From NCBI GenBank assembly GCA_030849065.1, contig JASAON010001658.1, positions 1 through 64,000 of the forward strand: 64,000 nucleotides of DNA, written 5' to 3'. Of this stretch, positions 1-9,898 are shown piece after piece. Made by a program: the position numbers and the translations under genes. The notes under the pieces were generated by a model. The model was not told the origin of the DNA and made no database searches. It saw only the letters and a list, made by a program, of their open reading frames with translations. The DNA comes from Jaenimonas drosophilae (Eukaryota; Euglenozoa; Kinetoplastea; Trypanosomatida; Trypanosomatidae). Every line of letters begins with the position of its first letter. The first letter of the stretch is position 1.

Positions 1-48
1 AGTTGTTGTGCAGCACACGCACACACATTCCTAATCCGCATCACCACG

Positions 49-3000
49 ATGTCTGACAACGAGGAGTATGAAGAGGGCGAGGAGGAGCTCGAAGAAGATG
101 AGGCCCGTGAGGAAGAGGAGGAGGATGAGGAAGGAGGCTCAGAACGTGGCGCGAAGAAGCGTCGCGTGTTTGCCGAGGTGCTGCCCGAGCCGAAGGAGGC
201 GATAGATTCACTCATGCTGTTGTTGCCTGGCAAAGGCAGCACGAAGGTGGAGGTGATGGTGCGGCTCTCCGAAACACGTCGGAGCTTCGAGAAGGCCTAC
301 GCACCTGCACTCCGTCGGCTGAAGCGTACAAACATTTTGGCGCAGCTCAACGAAGCCAACGACGTGGACGGTTTAAAGGAGTTCCTGACGCGTGAACGTG
401 AGGCGGAGGAGGAGGGAGAGGTGGAGGAGGAGGAGGACTATGAGGATGATGATGAAGATGATGTCAGCGAGGGCGGCACCAAACCACCTCCGCCACCCTA
501 CTGGCTCCCCGCCCTTCTTGCCAATGACACCTTTTATCTGGAGCGCATACTCTCCACGATGTACGGCTGGGTGATTGAGCCCCCCTCACGCGTGGACCCC
601 ACGTTAGAGTCAATACATGCCGCGGAGCATCCCGGGCTGAATGAAGAAGAAGAGGGCGAAGAGCGTGGCGAGGAGGAGGGGGAGGAGCACGAGGAAGAGG
701 AGGAGGAGGATGAAGAGGATGATTATATGGGTCTTGGCCCCAAGACGAAAAAGACAAAACGGCCTTTTCCGCCACCATCAAGCGTCAGCGCCAACCTTGC
801 GGCAGAGACGACGGGTGTTTATCCCGATGCACCAGTGGAGTCGGAGGGCGAGCCCACGACACCACACCGCCGTGTCGGCACCGCAGGACCCGACGCGTCC
901 GGCAGCTTGACGGAGGTGCCGCAACGTACGGGTGGAGATGTTGATGGTGTCAAGGGAGATGCTTCTCATGTGCAGCTCATGCCCGTGGGGGAGGATGCCG
1001 AGGACGGGGCGGGCACACCTCCGCGCAACGAAAACCTCATCAGCACAGAAGATATTGGCATCTCGCAGGATGATGATCTCGACGGAAGCCCGCTCGCCCG
1101 CGGCCGCGCCGCCTCTGTGGATGGCGTCCTCGCCCCCGCCAAATCCATCGCCACCATTTCACACGGCCGCAGCAGTGTTTCCATGCACGCCTTCCCGCCG
1201 CTCACGACCATTCCTGCTTTCCCTGACGTTAACTATACATTCTTCATTGTGTGGGAGGTGCGGGCGGAGGAATGGCACCTGCTCGATATGCATCCGCTGT
1301 TGTGGGTGCTGCGCTTCAAGCAGGACCGGGAGCGCAGGCAGGAGCTGCGACGTGAGCGCCGCGCCGCACGTGATGAGGAGCGCGAGGCCAACAACCACAA
1401 CGACGAAGAAGACGATGAGGAGGAGGAAGATGAAGAGGAAGGAGAGGAGGAGGAAGAGGAGGACGAGGAGGGTGGCGGGAACGCAAGTTTGCCATCCTAT
1501 GACATGAGCTCCATCATTGTCGTGGACGCCTTCATGCTTGCCGCGCTGCAATCCACGACGGCGCTGCGATGGACGCTCCTCGCGAAGGAGCAGCCGCCGT
1601 TGCTCGATCATCTTCAGCGCTGGATGGAGCTGGATATGCACGCAGGCTTCCCCATTCTCTCATCCATCTACTCCGCCTTGCTGAACATACGCTCCAAGGA
1701 TGTCTTTCGCCTGTCGTACCGCACTCACCGACTACGCTTGGATTTTAATCTCTTCTTCACGAATGAGTATGTGTTCTCGCTCTCGAGCAAACGTCTTCTT
1801 GGCAGCGAGCGCAACGCGGTGATGGAGCCCGCCGACAAGGAGATTGACGACATCGCCTCGCACCGCAGCGCACACGGACGTACGTTGATGCAATCCTTGC
1901 TGAAGGCTGGCATCTCTGCCACACGCCCGATTGAGCTGCGCAAGCTGGACTCTCTCGAGAGCGTTCAGCTGCTGTTGTGGCTCCTCATGGTGATGCCGAA
2001 GTCAGAGTTGTTGGAGTGGGGTAAGATGGCCCTCCGCAGTCGTCCTGACGCAGTCAATGGTGTTGCCGTCGAGGAGGAGGAGGAAGAGGAGGAGGACGAG
2101 GAGGAGGGCAGCATCACGGAGAGCCTCCTCAAGATGCGCATCAAAAAGATGAAGCGCAATGACGATAAAGACTACGCCGCGACGCAGGCCGAGGGTCTGC
2201 AGCCGGGGCCGCTCCTCCTCCACACAATTCTCGAGATCCGCCGCCGGATTGCCCGCGAGAAGGTTGGCAAGGCGCCGAGCCAACACACACTAGAGATGCA
2301 TCTCGGTGAGAACTACCGTCCTGAGCTGATTGAGGATGGAAAACCGCGCGGAGATGCCCTCGTGACGAGCAGTTTCATTTTGGGAGTTACGGCCATCACC
2401 ACGACATCGGGCAAGGCCTCACGCGCCAGCTTTAGTGCCTCGCAGAGCTCCACGCCAGTGAGTGTGAATATGGATGATGCCCTGACCGACAGCTGCAATC
2501 GCATCGTCCGCCACCAAAAGTTGTATCAGAGCGATCTCGTCCTGTTGTTGCTGGCGCTGACGAGCACCTTGCTGCCACGACGCTTGCAGAAGAGCCTCTC
2601 ACAGATTGAGAATCCGCATAGCGCGGCGGAGGATGCGCGGGTGATGGTGCGCCGCGTGAATCGCAGCAGCGGCAGCAGCTCCGACGCCCACGCGGATCTC
2701 TTCAAGGCCATCTTGGCCATCAAGCTCAACAAGATACGCTCCCCGCTGGAGCGAGTCCGCTCCGGCACACTGCGGCTCCTCTTCCTCACCCTCCCACGCT
2801 TCCGTCAGACCGACACGATGCAGCACCTCTGCGACGTCACCCCGCTCTACGAGGTGCTCGGCGTGAATGAGCGCTGCCCGCTGCCGGAGCTCGTCCTTGC
2901 CTGGTCCACCGAGCGCAAAGATATTCACCAACACTATCTCGATATCTTCGTGAATACGTTTTGGCATGAGCTGCACTATCGCATGGAGGATGGCCTCTAC

Positions 3001-3894
3001 GAGCCAAACACCATCTTCCTCATCAAGACGCGCCTCATTGCGCTGCTTGAGAAGGTGAAGGAGCGCTTCGGCCAGTATCAGTACGTGTTGTCTCTACTCA
3101 CTGGGGGGATTGGCGCGCAGAGCCACAAACGTTTGGGTTCTGCTCCAGCGGGTGCGGCGGCCTCCACGACGGCGGCGACGGCCGCGGGGAGTGGGCGGCC
3201 CGGACGAACGCCGCGTTCTGTGCGCGGGATGTCGCTGGTGGAGATTGGCGCAGATTTGGCATCGCAGATCATCTCGCGCAGCTCACCGCCAACCATTCGG
3301 CTGCCCTCCCCGCGCCCTTTTAGCGCGTCGGTGAAGAACACGTCGATGGCCTCCGTTCTTCATCGCCACCCTTCCCCGCCACACTTCACGGCGAGCAACA
3401 ACGCCTCCTCCGCCCCCATCACCGTGAGCCACCCAAGCCCGTATAGCATTGATTTTATGAAGGAGGTGGCACGCGTGCGCGCCGTCTTCGAGTCGCTCCC
3501 CATGTCTGCGCGCAGCTACTACATCCCAGAGACGCTCCACGCCCTCCTCTTCAAGAACCCTCGCATCGATCCAGTCATCATCCGCTTCGTCATGGTGGAG
3601 CAGCAGGTGTGTACGGTGCGTGAGAACCCATTTCAGCGGTCTGAGGTGCCGGTGCTGGAGGAAACGATCCGCACGCACAACTTCGCCGCGACGAAAATGG
3701 TCGTTGGCCTTGGCGCACCCATGACGGATTTGGTGGATGAGGGCACCTTGACGCTCGGTGCGCTCGCGGAACAGACCTTTGATGCGTCGGAGATGGAGGT
3801 TCTGAGGCAACTGTGGTCCTTCAACGAGAGCACCATGGCCTCTGACCCTGCCGTGCAGTACAGCGTGCTGCGCATGGTGGGGTGTGGCTCCTAG
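49..3894 (+). CDS. Large Glu-rich acidic protein, unrecognised (very weak PP4R3-like hints)
   Basis: This is a 1281-aa intronless ORF whose ATG follows a short leader. The protein has several long Glu/Asp tracts, at about residues 1-30, 118-145, 195-230, 445-480 and 674-690, encoded by GAG/GAA repeats. They are separated by helical, hydrophobic segments at about 155-185, 395-430, 490-690, 820-1030 and 1140-1210. A basic motif KKRRV near residue 36 could be a nuclear localisation signal. I found no catalytic motif. The segment around residue 560 containing SYRTHRL, and the helices near 960-1020, loosely recall the armadillo-like core of protein phosphatase 4 regulatory subunit 3 (SMEK). The N-terminal EVH1 domain of that family is not visible, so this is only a hint. 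Existence of the gene is well supported by frame length and codon bias; its function is unknown. Confidence 0.85.
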   Translation: MSDNEEYEEGEEELEEDEAREEEEEDEEGGSERGAKKRRVFAEVLPEPKEAIDSLMLLLPGKGSTKVEVMVRLSETRRSFEKAYAPALRRLKRTNILAQLNEANDVDGLKEFLTREREAEEEGEVEEEEDYEDDDEDDVSEGGTKPPPPPYWLPALLANDTFYLERILSTMYGWVIEPPSRVDPTLESIHAAEHPGLNEEEEGEERGEEEGEEHEEEEEEDEEDDYMGLGPKTKKTKRPFPPPSSVSANLAAETTGVYPDAPVESEGEPTTPHRRVGTAGPDASGSLTEVPQRTGGDVDGVKGDASHVQLMPVGEDAEDGAGTPPRNENLISTEDIGISQDDDLDGSPLARGRAASVDGVLAPAKSIATISHGRSSVSMHAFPPLTTIPAFPDVNYTFFIVWEVRAEEWHLLDMHPLLWVLRFKQDRERRQELRRERRAARDEEREANNHNDEEDDEEEEDEEEGEEEEEEDEEGGGNASLPSYDMSSIIVVDAFMLAALQSTTALRWTLLAKEQPPLLDHLQRWMELDMHAGFPILSSIYSALLNIRSKDVFRLSYRTHRLRLDFNLFFTNEYVFSLSSKRLLGSERNAVMEPADKEIDDIASHRSAHGRTLMQSLLKAGISATRPIELRKLDSLESVQLLLWLLMVMPKSELLEWGKMALRSRPDAVNGVAVEEEEEEEEDEEEGSITESLLKMRIKKMKRNDDKDYAATQAEGLQPGPLLLHTILEIRRRIAREKVGKAPSQHTLEMHLGENYRPELIEDGKPRGDALVTSSFILGVTAITTTSGKASRASFSASQSSTPVSVNMDDALTDSCNRIVRHQKLYQSDLVLLLLALTSTLLPRRLQKSLSQIENPHSAAEDARVMVRRVNRSSGSSSDAHADLFKAILAIKLNKIRSPLERVRSGTLRLLFLTLPRFRQTDTMQHLCDVTPLYEVLGVNERCPLPELVLAWSTERKDIHQHYLDIFVNTFWHELHYRMEDGLYEPNTIFLIKTRLIALLEKVKERFGQYQYVLSLLTGGIGAQSHKRLGSAPAGAAASTTAATAAGSGRPGRTPRSVRGMSLVEIGADLASQIISRSSPPTIRLPSPRPFSASVKNTSMASVLHRHPSPPHFTASNNASSAPITVSHPSPYSIDFMKEVARVRAVFESLPMSARSYYIPETLHALLFKNPRIDPVIIRFVMVEQQVCTVRENPFQRSEVPVLEETIRTHNFAATKMVVGLGAPMTDLVDEGTLTLGALAEQTFDASEMEVLRQLWSFNESTMASDPAVQYSVLRMVGCGS

Positions 3895-4139
3895 ACAAGA
3901 AGTGAGATGTATTTTGGTGCAACACATCGTACATGTATATATATATGGGCATCCATGCCCTACCCAAGACAATGATAGCCACAACCACACAACTGATGAA
4001 GTGCATGTGCTCCTCTGTGAGGCTTCTTCATCATCACCTTCTTCTTCTTCATCATCCTTCTTCTTGTTGCATGAATGAATGTTTGTCTTGTGTGCCACAG
4101 TAGAAACAGCACGAACAACCACACTCATCTTGGTTATCC

Positions 4140-5312
4140 ATGAGCCACCGCCCTGCTGCGGCGGCGGCCTCGTGCGAGGAGGTGCTTCAGCCCTTCCTGC
4201 GCTTTGATGCGCCGGTGTTGTTGCCACCACCACGAAGGAGCAGTGAGGAGGAGGAGGCGGAGTGGGTGGCGGGGAGGTCTCTCGCCTCATCCAAATTGGC
4301 GGCGGCGAAGAACGCCGCGCGTCAGGCGTACGTCGCTGCGCAAGAGTCTTCGCCCGCAGAGCCGTTTTGCGCATCAAATATGCTCCATCACATGGCCAGG
4401 AACAGCTTCAACAACAGCCGAAGTGATCCGTCGCGCCGCATGCCAACACCGCCCGTCGCGGGCAGACGTCGGCCGATTGGCACGCGCCCGCACACGTTGA
4501 GCGCCGCGGGAAGCTCGTCCGCCATCAAATCCGCCGCCGCCACCGCCTCCTTCGAGAGCGGCGCCGATCATCCGGCGATGCCGCTCGCAATTGGCCAGGG
4601 ATTTGGTGGTGCGACGGCGAAGGAGGTACTTCCTTCGTTGATGCGCCACGTGAAGGACGCCACGCACATTCTGCACGCCATCTTCCCAGCACAAACGGTG
4701 CCGGTGCCCGAGACGGGTGAGTCAGCCGTCATGCGCGTGAGCGCCGCCCCCGCCTCACGCGAGGAGATCGCCGCTCTCCACGAACAACTTCGCAGCCGTT
4801 TGTTGTTGCGACGTGCGAAGGCTGACGGGTACTGCCCCATCCGACGCCAGATCTACGAAGATGTGTTTTGCGAGCTCATTCGCCAGACGACGATTGACGA
4901 GCCGGCGCGTGGTATTTTGTTGCAGCGTCTGAAGGATGAGATGCGCCAAACAATGGTCTCGCACGTGGAGCTCCTCAACCGCTCCAAATTTTTTTCGTCG
5001 CGCAAGATGCTCGACTGCCGCCGAGGCATGGATGCGCTGACCTCACGCGCGGCGCAACTAGAAGAGGAGCTTCGCGGCATCGAGGCACGCAAACATGATT
5101 TAGAAGTGAAGCGCGATGCACTGAATCGGCGCATTGAGGAGGAGCAGAGCATTCGCATCAAGGTGCAGGAGGAGGAGGTGGCGTACCTGCGCAAGGTGAA
5201 TCAGCAACTCTCGCTGCGACTGAAGATGGAAACGGAGCGCGCGGGCGGAGCTCCGCCGGTGGTGGACGAAGGTGCCGAGCAGCAACAAGATGATGATGCA
5301 ACGCACGCCTAG
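4140..5312 (+). CDS. DNALI1: Axonemal dynein light intermediate chain p28 (DNALI1)
   Basis: The 390-aa protein has a disordered Ala/Pro/Arg-rich N-terminal half of about 190 residues and a C-terminal half that matches the p28 family. Signature stretches are LHEQLRSRLLLRRAKADG, CPIRRQIYEDVFCELIRQ and ARGILLQRLKDEMRQTM, followed by a coiled coil ending in VAYLRKVNQQLSLRLK. In other eukaryotes this protein binds the heavy chains of single-headed inner-arm dyneins in motile axonemes. The conserved half has about the usual length, so the N-terminal extension accounts for the excess over the roughly 260-aa animal protein. The ATG comes after a long TTC/CTT-rich tract and an AG near 4100. The gene supports a motile flagellum in this organism. 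Confidence 0.95.
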   Translation: MSHRPAAAAASCEEVLQPFLRFDAPVLLPPPRRSSEEEEAEWVAGRSLASSKLAAAKNAARQAYVAAQESSPAEPFCASNMLHHMARNSFNNSRSDPSRRMPTPPVAGRRRPIGTRPHTLSAAGSSSAIKSAAATASFESGADHPAMPLAIGQGFGGATAKEVLPSLMRHVKDATHILHAIFPAQTVPVPETGESAVMRVSAAPASREEIAALHEQLRSRLLLRRAKADGYCPIRRQIYEDVFCELIRQTTIDEPARGILLQRLKDEMRQTMVSHVELLNRSKFFSSRKMLDCRRGMDALTSRAAQLEEELRGIEARKHDLEVKRDALNRRIEEEQSIRIKVQEEEVAYLRKVNQQLSLRLKMETERAGGAPPVVDEGAEQQQDDDATHA

Positions 5313-5500
5313 GCGTTGTCATGAAGGAACCCCAATCCTTTCGTCGTTATCCAGTCACTGCCAACACTATGTCTGAGATGATGATGATATTGCATGTATA
5401 GATCTCAATGATCAAGCTTCTTCTTTCTTGTTATGATCCGCATCATGTGCTCGTTCTGCACGAAACCCGCTGTTATTGATGATGATGATCATGAATGTTT

Positions 5501-5535
5501 CTGCCACCTCCTCTTCTTTTTTGTTGTTGGTTCAG
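5501..5535 (+). promoter_or_regulatory. Probable spliced-leader acceptor (polypyrimidine tract + AG)
   Basis: A run of C and T residues including CTTCTTTTTTG ends in TTCAG at 5531-5535. It lies inside the longest possible reading frame of the next gene, which opens at 5476. If the mRNA 5' end is made here, translation must begin at 5560 or 5566 and not at 5476. Confidence 0.55.
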
Positions 5536-5559
5536 CGCATCATCTTACGTAGACCATAT

Positions 5560-7701
5560 ATGCCGATGGAGCACTCCGCCGATGCTGCTGCTGAGATGGC
5601 GGAGCACACCCCACACACTCCTCCACCACATCAACATGATGCGCCATCCACGTTTCGCTATGTGCCCATGGCAAAGTCCTTCAGCAGCCATGCGGAGATG
5701 CTTGAGCTGCTCTACGCCTCACTTCCGCAGGTGCTGCAGGAGCTGCTTGGGTGGAGGCGGGAGCTGTACGTTGTATGGAATGTGCTGCAGGCGCTGTACC
5801 GCCCACGGATGCTTCACGCCGCCGTTGTGGCCACGTACGCCACGTCTGCGGCGGTGAAGATGGCGGCCGAATCGATGGGCCGCCAACCTTCGCCGAACAC
5901 GCGGAGGAGGAAGCTGCTGGGTGAGGGCGTTGATGCGCCGTTGAGCTCCATGGATGCACATCGCGCCGCACAGCTTGTGTGCCGCCACGTACATCCGCAT
6001 CAGCCAGACCAGGCATTGATTGGCTCCACCGCGAGCTCCATCATTGCCACCTACATCGCCACCCTCGCTCTTCAGCCAGGTGAGCTGGTGATGGTTCCTG
6101 CGCTTCTCTTTGCCCCGCACACACGTGCCGTGGAAGCCTTCGTTGACGCACGCCTCAACGTGTTGGCCTACGACGTGGATCTCTTGCGAATGTGTGCTGA
6201 CGTGGACGGTCTCGCGGCGCGCATCCGCGCACACGAAGAGCGTCGTGTAGATGGCCCCCACCTTCATGGCTCATCACCCTTGCAACAACAACAACACCAA
6301 CAACGTCCGGGAGGTCTTCTCATCTTGGCCAGCGTGCGAGGCTGCAGGTTGGCCAATGCCGCAGCCGTGGTGCAGCTCGCACATCAGCACCGCCTTCGCA
6401 TCGTGGAGCTATCGGTGCCGAGTATGCGCACCATTCTTCCCGAGCATGCCGCGACAGATGCGAAGCGTCGCGCGGGATTGTGGTTCTGCGACGTTGATAT
6501 CCACGTCACCTCCTTTGAGGGCTCCGGATATGTTGGCGGTGCCGTGGCCTTTGTGCGCGAGGCGGGCGTGGCGGCGAAGATGCGCGCGGCGATGGACCGG
6601 CTTCCACCACCCGACGCGCTGCGTTGGTGGATGACGTTCGCGCGCAACTGGGCGACGTTGGTGTGGGCTCACCCGCTCGCCTACCGTCTTTACATGTGTG
6701 GTCTTGGCGTGGCACAACACCTCGTGTCCGTGCTCAGACACACACATCGTTGGTCGGGCCCACGTGCTCGTCCTCTGGCAAAGTTGATGCGGCCACCATC
6801 GTACACCAGAACAACAACAACAACAACAGCAACAGCACCGAGGCAGTTGTTGGCCTCGTGGAAGCAAACGTCCACGTGGCAGGATGATCGTCATCATCTT
6901 CGTCGAGATGCGCAGCCACACGCGGCGCTCATTCGTTGGCTGTGGGCATTCCTCCGCAGCCATCAGCGCGCCGACGCAGAGTGCTATGGCCTCTGGCGTT
7001 TTCTCTCGATGTTGCCAAGCTACATTCGCGTCATTTCCGCTGGAGATCCACGGCAGCCATGCGATGCGGTGGAGGCGGCGGCTTCGTATCTCATGTTGTA
7101 CGCCGTGGAGCCCGACGAGGTTATGCATAGCGTGCGGCGCGCCGGATTTCACGCGCAACGTGTAGCACCGCTCATCTTCTCTGCCGCGACGCAGAGCCTG
7201 CCACGCACACCAACGAAGGAGGAGGAGGTGGTGCTGGTGAAGCCCGGGCCTACCGCGGAGGCACATATGCATCATGTTGTGCTGATTCCTTTTTCCATCT
7301 CCATGAGCGCCGCCACACGCGCCGCGCTGCATCGCTGCCTCACGTCTATGCCAAAGCGGTGGTGGTGCGGTGATGATGATGATGCCATCAATCCGCGCTT
7401 TCAGTATCGAAGTCCGCAGGTGGAAGACGTTCTCTCCGCCATTCGTTGCGCCTACGCCACAACAACGTCGGTGGCGATGCGCCCCGCACACACAACAACG
7501 CCGCTGAAGTGGGTGGGTGCTGCCCCATGCGCGCGTCTTCTGCGCGGGAGGGTGGGCGGGCCGATCCTCAGCGCCCAACAACTTCGCGAGGTGCAGCAGC
7601 AGGAGGCGGAGGCGGTGTTGCTGGGCACCCCGCCACTCCCGACGCAGCTCATGCAGCTCATTTCGCACCAACTATCGTGCTTCGTCACGAGTCGCCTGTG
7701 A
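5560..7701 (+). CDS. Degenerate PLP-transferase-fold protein, DegT/DnrJ/EryC1-like (probable pseudoenzyme)
   Basis: The 713-aa protein starts at the ATG at 5560; an upstream in-frame ATG at 5476 would precede the likely splice acceptor. Residues of about 140-350 follow the layout of the large domain of DegT-type sugar aminotransferases. A GSTASSIIATYIATLAL segment precedes PGELVMVPALLF. An alternating beta/alpha section then leads to HQHRLRIVELSVPSMRT and DVDIHVTSFEGSGYVGGAVAF. In active DegT enzymes the first of these last two carries the Asp that contacts the pyridine nitrogen, and the second carries the Lys that forms the Schiff base. Here the positions seem to be Leu and Gly, so catalysis is unlikely. 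Gln-, Thr- and Pro-rich insertions interrupt the fold. The family call is by motif order and is moderately sure; the role is unknown. Confidence 0.6.
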   Translation: MPMEHSADAAAEMAEHTPHTPPPHQHDAPSTFRYVPMAKSFSSHAEMLELLYASLPQVLQELLGWRRELYVVWNVLQALYRPRMLHAAVVATYATSAAVKMAAESMGRQPSPNTRRRKLLGEGVDAPLSSMDAHRAAQLVCRHVHPHQPDQALIGSTASSIIATYIATLALQPGELVMVPALLFAPHTRAVEAFVDARLNVLAYDVDLLRMCADVDGLAARIRAHEERRVDGPHLHGSSPLQQQQHQQRPGGLLILASVRGCRLANAAAVVQLAHQHRLRIVELSVPSMRTILPEHAATDAKRRAGLWFCDVDIHVTSFEGSGYVGGAVAFVREAGVAAKMRAAMDRLPPPDALRWWMTFARNWATLVWAHPLAYRLYMCGLGVAQHLVSVLRHTHRWSGPRARPLAKLMRPPSYTRTTTTTTATAPRQLLASWKQTSTWQDDRHHLRRDAQPHAALIRWLWAFLRSHQRADAECYGLWRFLSMLPSYIRVISAGDPRQPCDAVEAAASYLMLYAVEPDEVMHSVRRAGFHAQRVAPLIFSAATQSLPRTPTKEEEVVLVKPGPTAEAHMHHVVLIPFSISMSAATRAALHRCLTSMPKRWWCGDDDDAINPRFQYRSPQVEDVLSAIRCAYATTTSVAMRPAHTTTPLKWVGAAPCARLLRGRVGGPILSAQQLREVQQQEAEAVLLGTPPLPTQLMQLISHQLSCFVTSRL

Positions 7702-7887
7702 CGTCATGTTCCTTCTTCATCACCTCCACACCAACACAAGATACCACGTCATGACTACTCGTGTATCTGAGCCAGTTTCGGTGTCTTTTTCATGAGATGC
7801 ACCTTCGCCATCTTCGTTTTTCTTTTCTTGCTCAACCACTAGATCTATATCACCTCATACCCATACACACGTACGTACCTCGCCATC

Positions 7888-9588
7888 ATGGACGCCTACT
7901 CCTCCCTTCTGAATCTCAACTTCATGGCGTCTCTACGCACCGGCAATCTCATCGTAGATATGCTCATTGCGGTGCTCATCCCGCTCGTGTCGGGTGCCGT
8001 CGCGTACTTTTTTGATCGCATGTGGCCCAACGCCCTTGAGACGTTTTTGGGGTGGCTCTCCCCAACACGCACCGAGACAGAAATATCTGCCAAGATGCGC
8101 GACGTGCACCGTGCGCTGGACCTCGATGAGAATGATGTTCTGCAAGAAGCGCTGATGCAGTTCGTTGGCAAGACGGTGCGGCCACTCTTTCCCATGGGCG
8201 ACTACAAGTTTAAGCGTCTTCCGGCGCGCGAGAACTGCAGCCCCAGCTCACTTGCGGAGTTGTTGAAGCAGAGCTACTCCATCCATACGGTGCCCATTCA
8301 TGATGCAGCGATTGAGGTGAGTGATGAGGTGAAGATGCGCATCTGTCTGGAGGAGGAGGAGAAGGATGACGAACACAACCGCAACAATAACAACGGCGGG
8401 CTTGGTGGCGGCGGAGGTGCCAACAAACCGAAGCTTGAGCGTGTGAAGCAGGAGAAGATGATCTTTGAAACAAACGTCGCACCACTCTTTGGCTCCACAG
8501 CGGACCCGATGCTGGAGTGGTGCCGCACAGCCTTCACGTGGTACAAGAAGGAGATCAGCTCCGTCGTGGATAGCCAACGCTACTTGTACCAGCCAGTCTC
8601 TCAGCGTGATGGCGCGGACACATCCAAGGGACCACGCAAGTACCAACGCTATCCGCTCTCCACCGACAAGACCTTCAACACGCTCTTCTTCCCACAAAAG
8701 CCGCAACTGATGCATCTCATTTCACAATTCGAGAGCAAGTCGGGAAAATTTGCCGTACCAGGATTCCCGCAACGTTTGTTGTTGCTCCTCCACGGACCAC
8801 CAGGCACCGGCAAGACGAGCCTCGTCAAGGCCATCGCCGCACACACCAATCGCCACATTGTATCTATTCCGCTCTCCCGCGTACGAACCAACCACGAGCT
8901 CCTCTGCTTCATGTTTGATACGACATGCGAGGTGGTGAATGAGAAGAAGGTGGATGCCTACTTCCCATCCGAAATCAAGGAGAAGCTAAAGTCTGAAAAG
9001 GTCGTATACATGCTGGAGGACGTGGATGCCGCGTCAGAGGTGGCGCGGGGCGGGCAGACCACATCCGAGGCGGCAGCCAGTGCCAACAACACGCCACCTC
9101 CAGCGGCAGCAGCGTCATCGTCGTCCGGAAAGGAGGAGGGCGAGGCGGAACCTGTGGTGGAAAAAGTTGTGTTGCAATCGAAGGATGAGTTGGATCAGTT
9201 GAGCATCAGCGGCCTCCTCAACGCCCTGGGTGGCATCCTCGACGCCCCGCGTCGCATCGTCGTCATGACCACCAACCACCTCGACCATCTTCATCCATCG
9301 TTGGTGCGCCCTGGCGTCGTAACCATGAAGCTGCACATGGGCACCTTCAGCCCCGAGTGTGCGGTGGAGATGGTGCGGCACTACTTTGGTGGCTCCTCCA
9401 CACCTGTGCGCGAAGATACGTTGAAGAAGATCTTTGACATCGTCGCCGTCGCGCGCACGGGTGAAACCGGCGAAAGCGCCGGCGGCGGTTTTAGCCCGGC
9501 GGAGGTGGAGCAGCTCTGCGCGGAGAGCGATAGCGCCGAGGAGCTCCTCCACGCCCTCGCCAGGGGGCCGCGTCGCAACGTCTTTTGA
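7888..9588 (+). CDS. BCS1: BCS1-type AAA+ ATPase, membrane anchored
   Basis: The 566-aa protein has a hydrophobic segment at about residues 20-43, near the N-terminus as in BCS1. The middle region is family-specific with a Gly/Asn-rich insert. An AAA+ domain follows, with Walker A GPPGTGKT at 303-310 and Walker B VVYMLEDVDA at about 372-381. The second region of homology contains LSISGLLNALGGI, MTTNHLDHLHPSLVRPG. The wording of the last two segments is typical of mitochondrial BCS1, which translocates the folded Rieske iron-sulphur protein into complex III. The protein is longer than the roughly 420 aa of animal BCS1. Part of the excess is an Ala/Ser/Pro/Glu-rich insert of about 50 residues after Walker B. 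Some eukaryotes have several BCS1-like ATPases with other roles, so the specific substrate is inferred. Confidence 0.87.
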   Translation: MDAYSSLLNLNFMASLRTGNLIVDMLIAVLIPLVSGAVAYFFDRMWPNALETFLGWLSPTRTETEISAKMRDVHRALDLDENDVLQEALMQFVGKTVRPLFPMGDYKFKRLPARENCSPSSLAELLKQSYSIHTVPIHDAAIEVSDEVKMRICLEEEEKDDEHNRNNNNGGLGGGGGANKPKLERVKQEKMIFETNVAPLFGSTADPMLEWCRTAFTWYKKEISSVVDSQRYLYQPVSQRDGADTSKGPRKYQRYPLSTDKTFNTLFFPQKPQLMHLISQFESKSGKFAVPGFPQRLLLLLHGPPGTGKTSLVKAIAAHTNRHIVSIPLSRVRTNHELLCFMFDTTCEVVNEKKVDAYFPSEIKEKLKSEKVVYMLEDVDAASEVARGGQTTSEAAASANNTPPPAAAASSSSGKEEGEAEPVVEKVVLQSKDELDQLSISGLLNALGGILDAPRRIVVMTTNHLDHLHPSLVRPGVVTMKLHMGTFSPECAVEMVRHYFGGSSTPVREDTLKKIFDIVAVARTGETGESAGGGFSPAEVEQLCAESDSAEELLHALARGPRRNVF

Positions 9589-9898
9589 GGTGGCACACCT
9601 CCATTTGTTGCTGAGATGCACCAACATCCACGCAGGCACGATTTGTGCTAGCTGATGAAGATGAAATGTGGTGTTGATCGCACAATTCGTGATGGACCCA
9701 CTGTTTTTTTTTTTGCGTTGCGGATTCTTTTTGTGCTGCGCCAAGTTTTCCGCAGCCCCTCTGCGCATGCTCTCATGATGGAGATGCTACGTCATCGCTT
9801 TGAAGAATGATGTACGTGAGGCACATCATCGCAATGTAGTTCCACGAATATGCACTGCTTCTTTTGTTGTTGTTGTTGTTTAGTTAGTCTGGGTCACC
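9589..9898 (+). other. Intergenic region with GTT-repeat splice acceptor
   Basis: This 310-nt gap contains no supportable gene. It holds a T run near 9702-9713 and, at 9857-9883, a CTT/GTT-repeat tract ending in TTTAG about 15 nt before the ATG of the PPR gene. The latter is a likely trans-splice acceptor in which GTT repeats stand in for a pure pyrimidine tract. Confidence 0.5.

Noticed and set aside
3283..4377. 364-codon minus-strand frame spanning an intergenic region
   Set aside because: It overlaps the ends of two well-supported + strand genes and crosses their splice and polyadenylation region; the translation is low-complexity.
6409..7671. 420-codon minus-strand frame
   Set aside because: Antisense shadow of the PLP-fold gene; His/Arg/Cys-rich translation without domain character.
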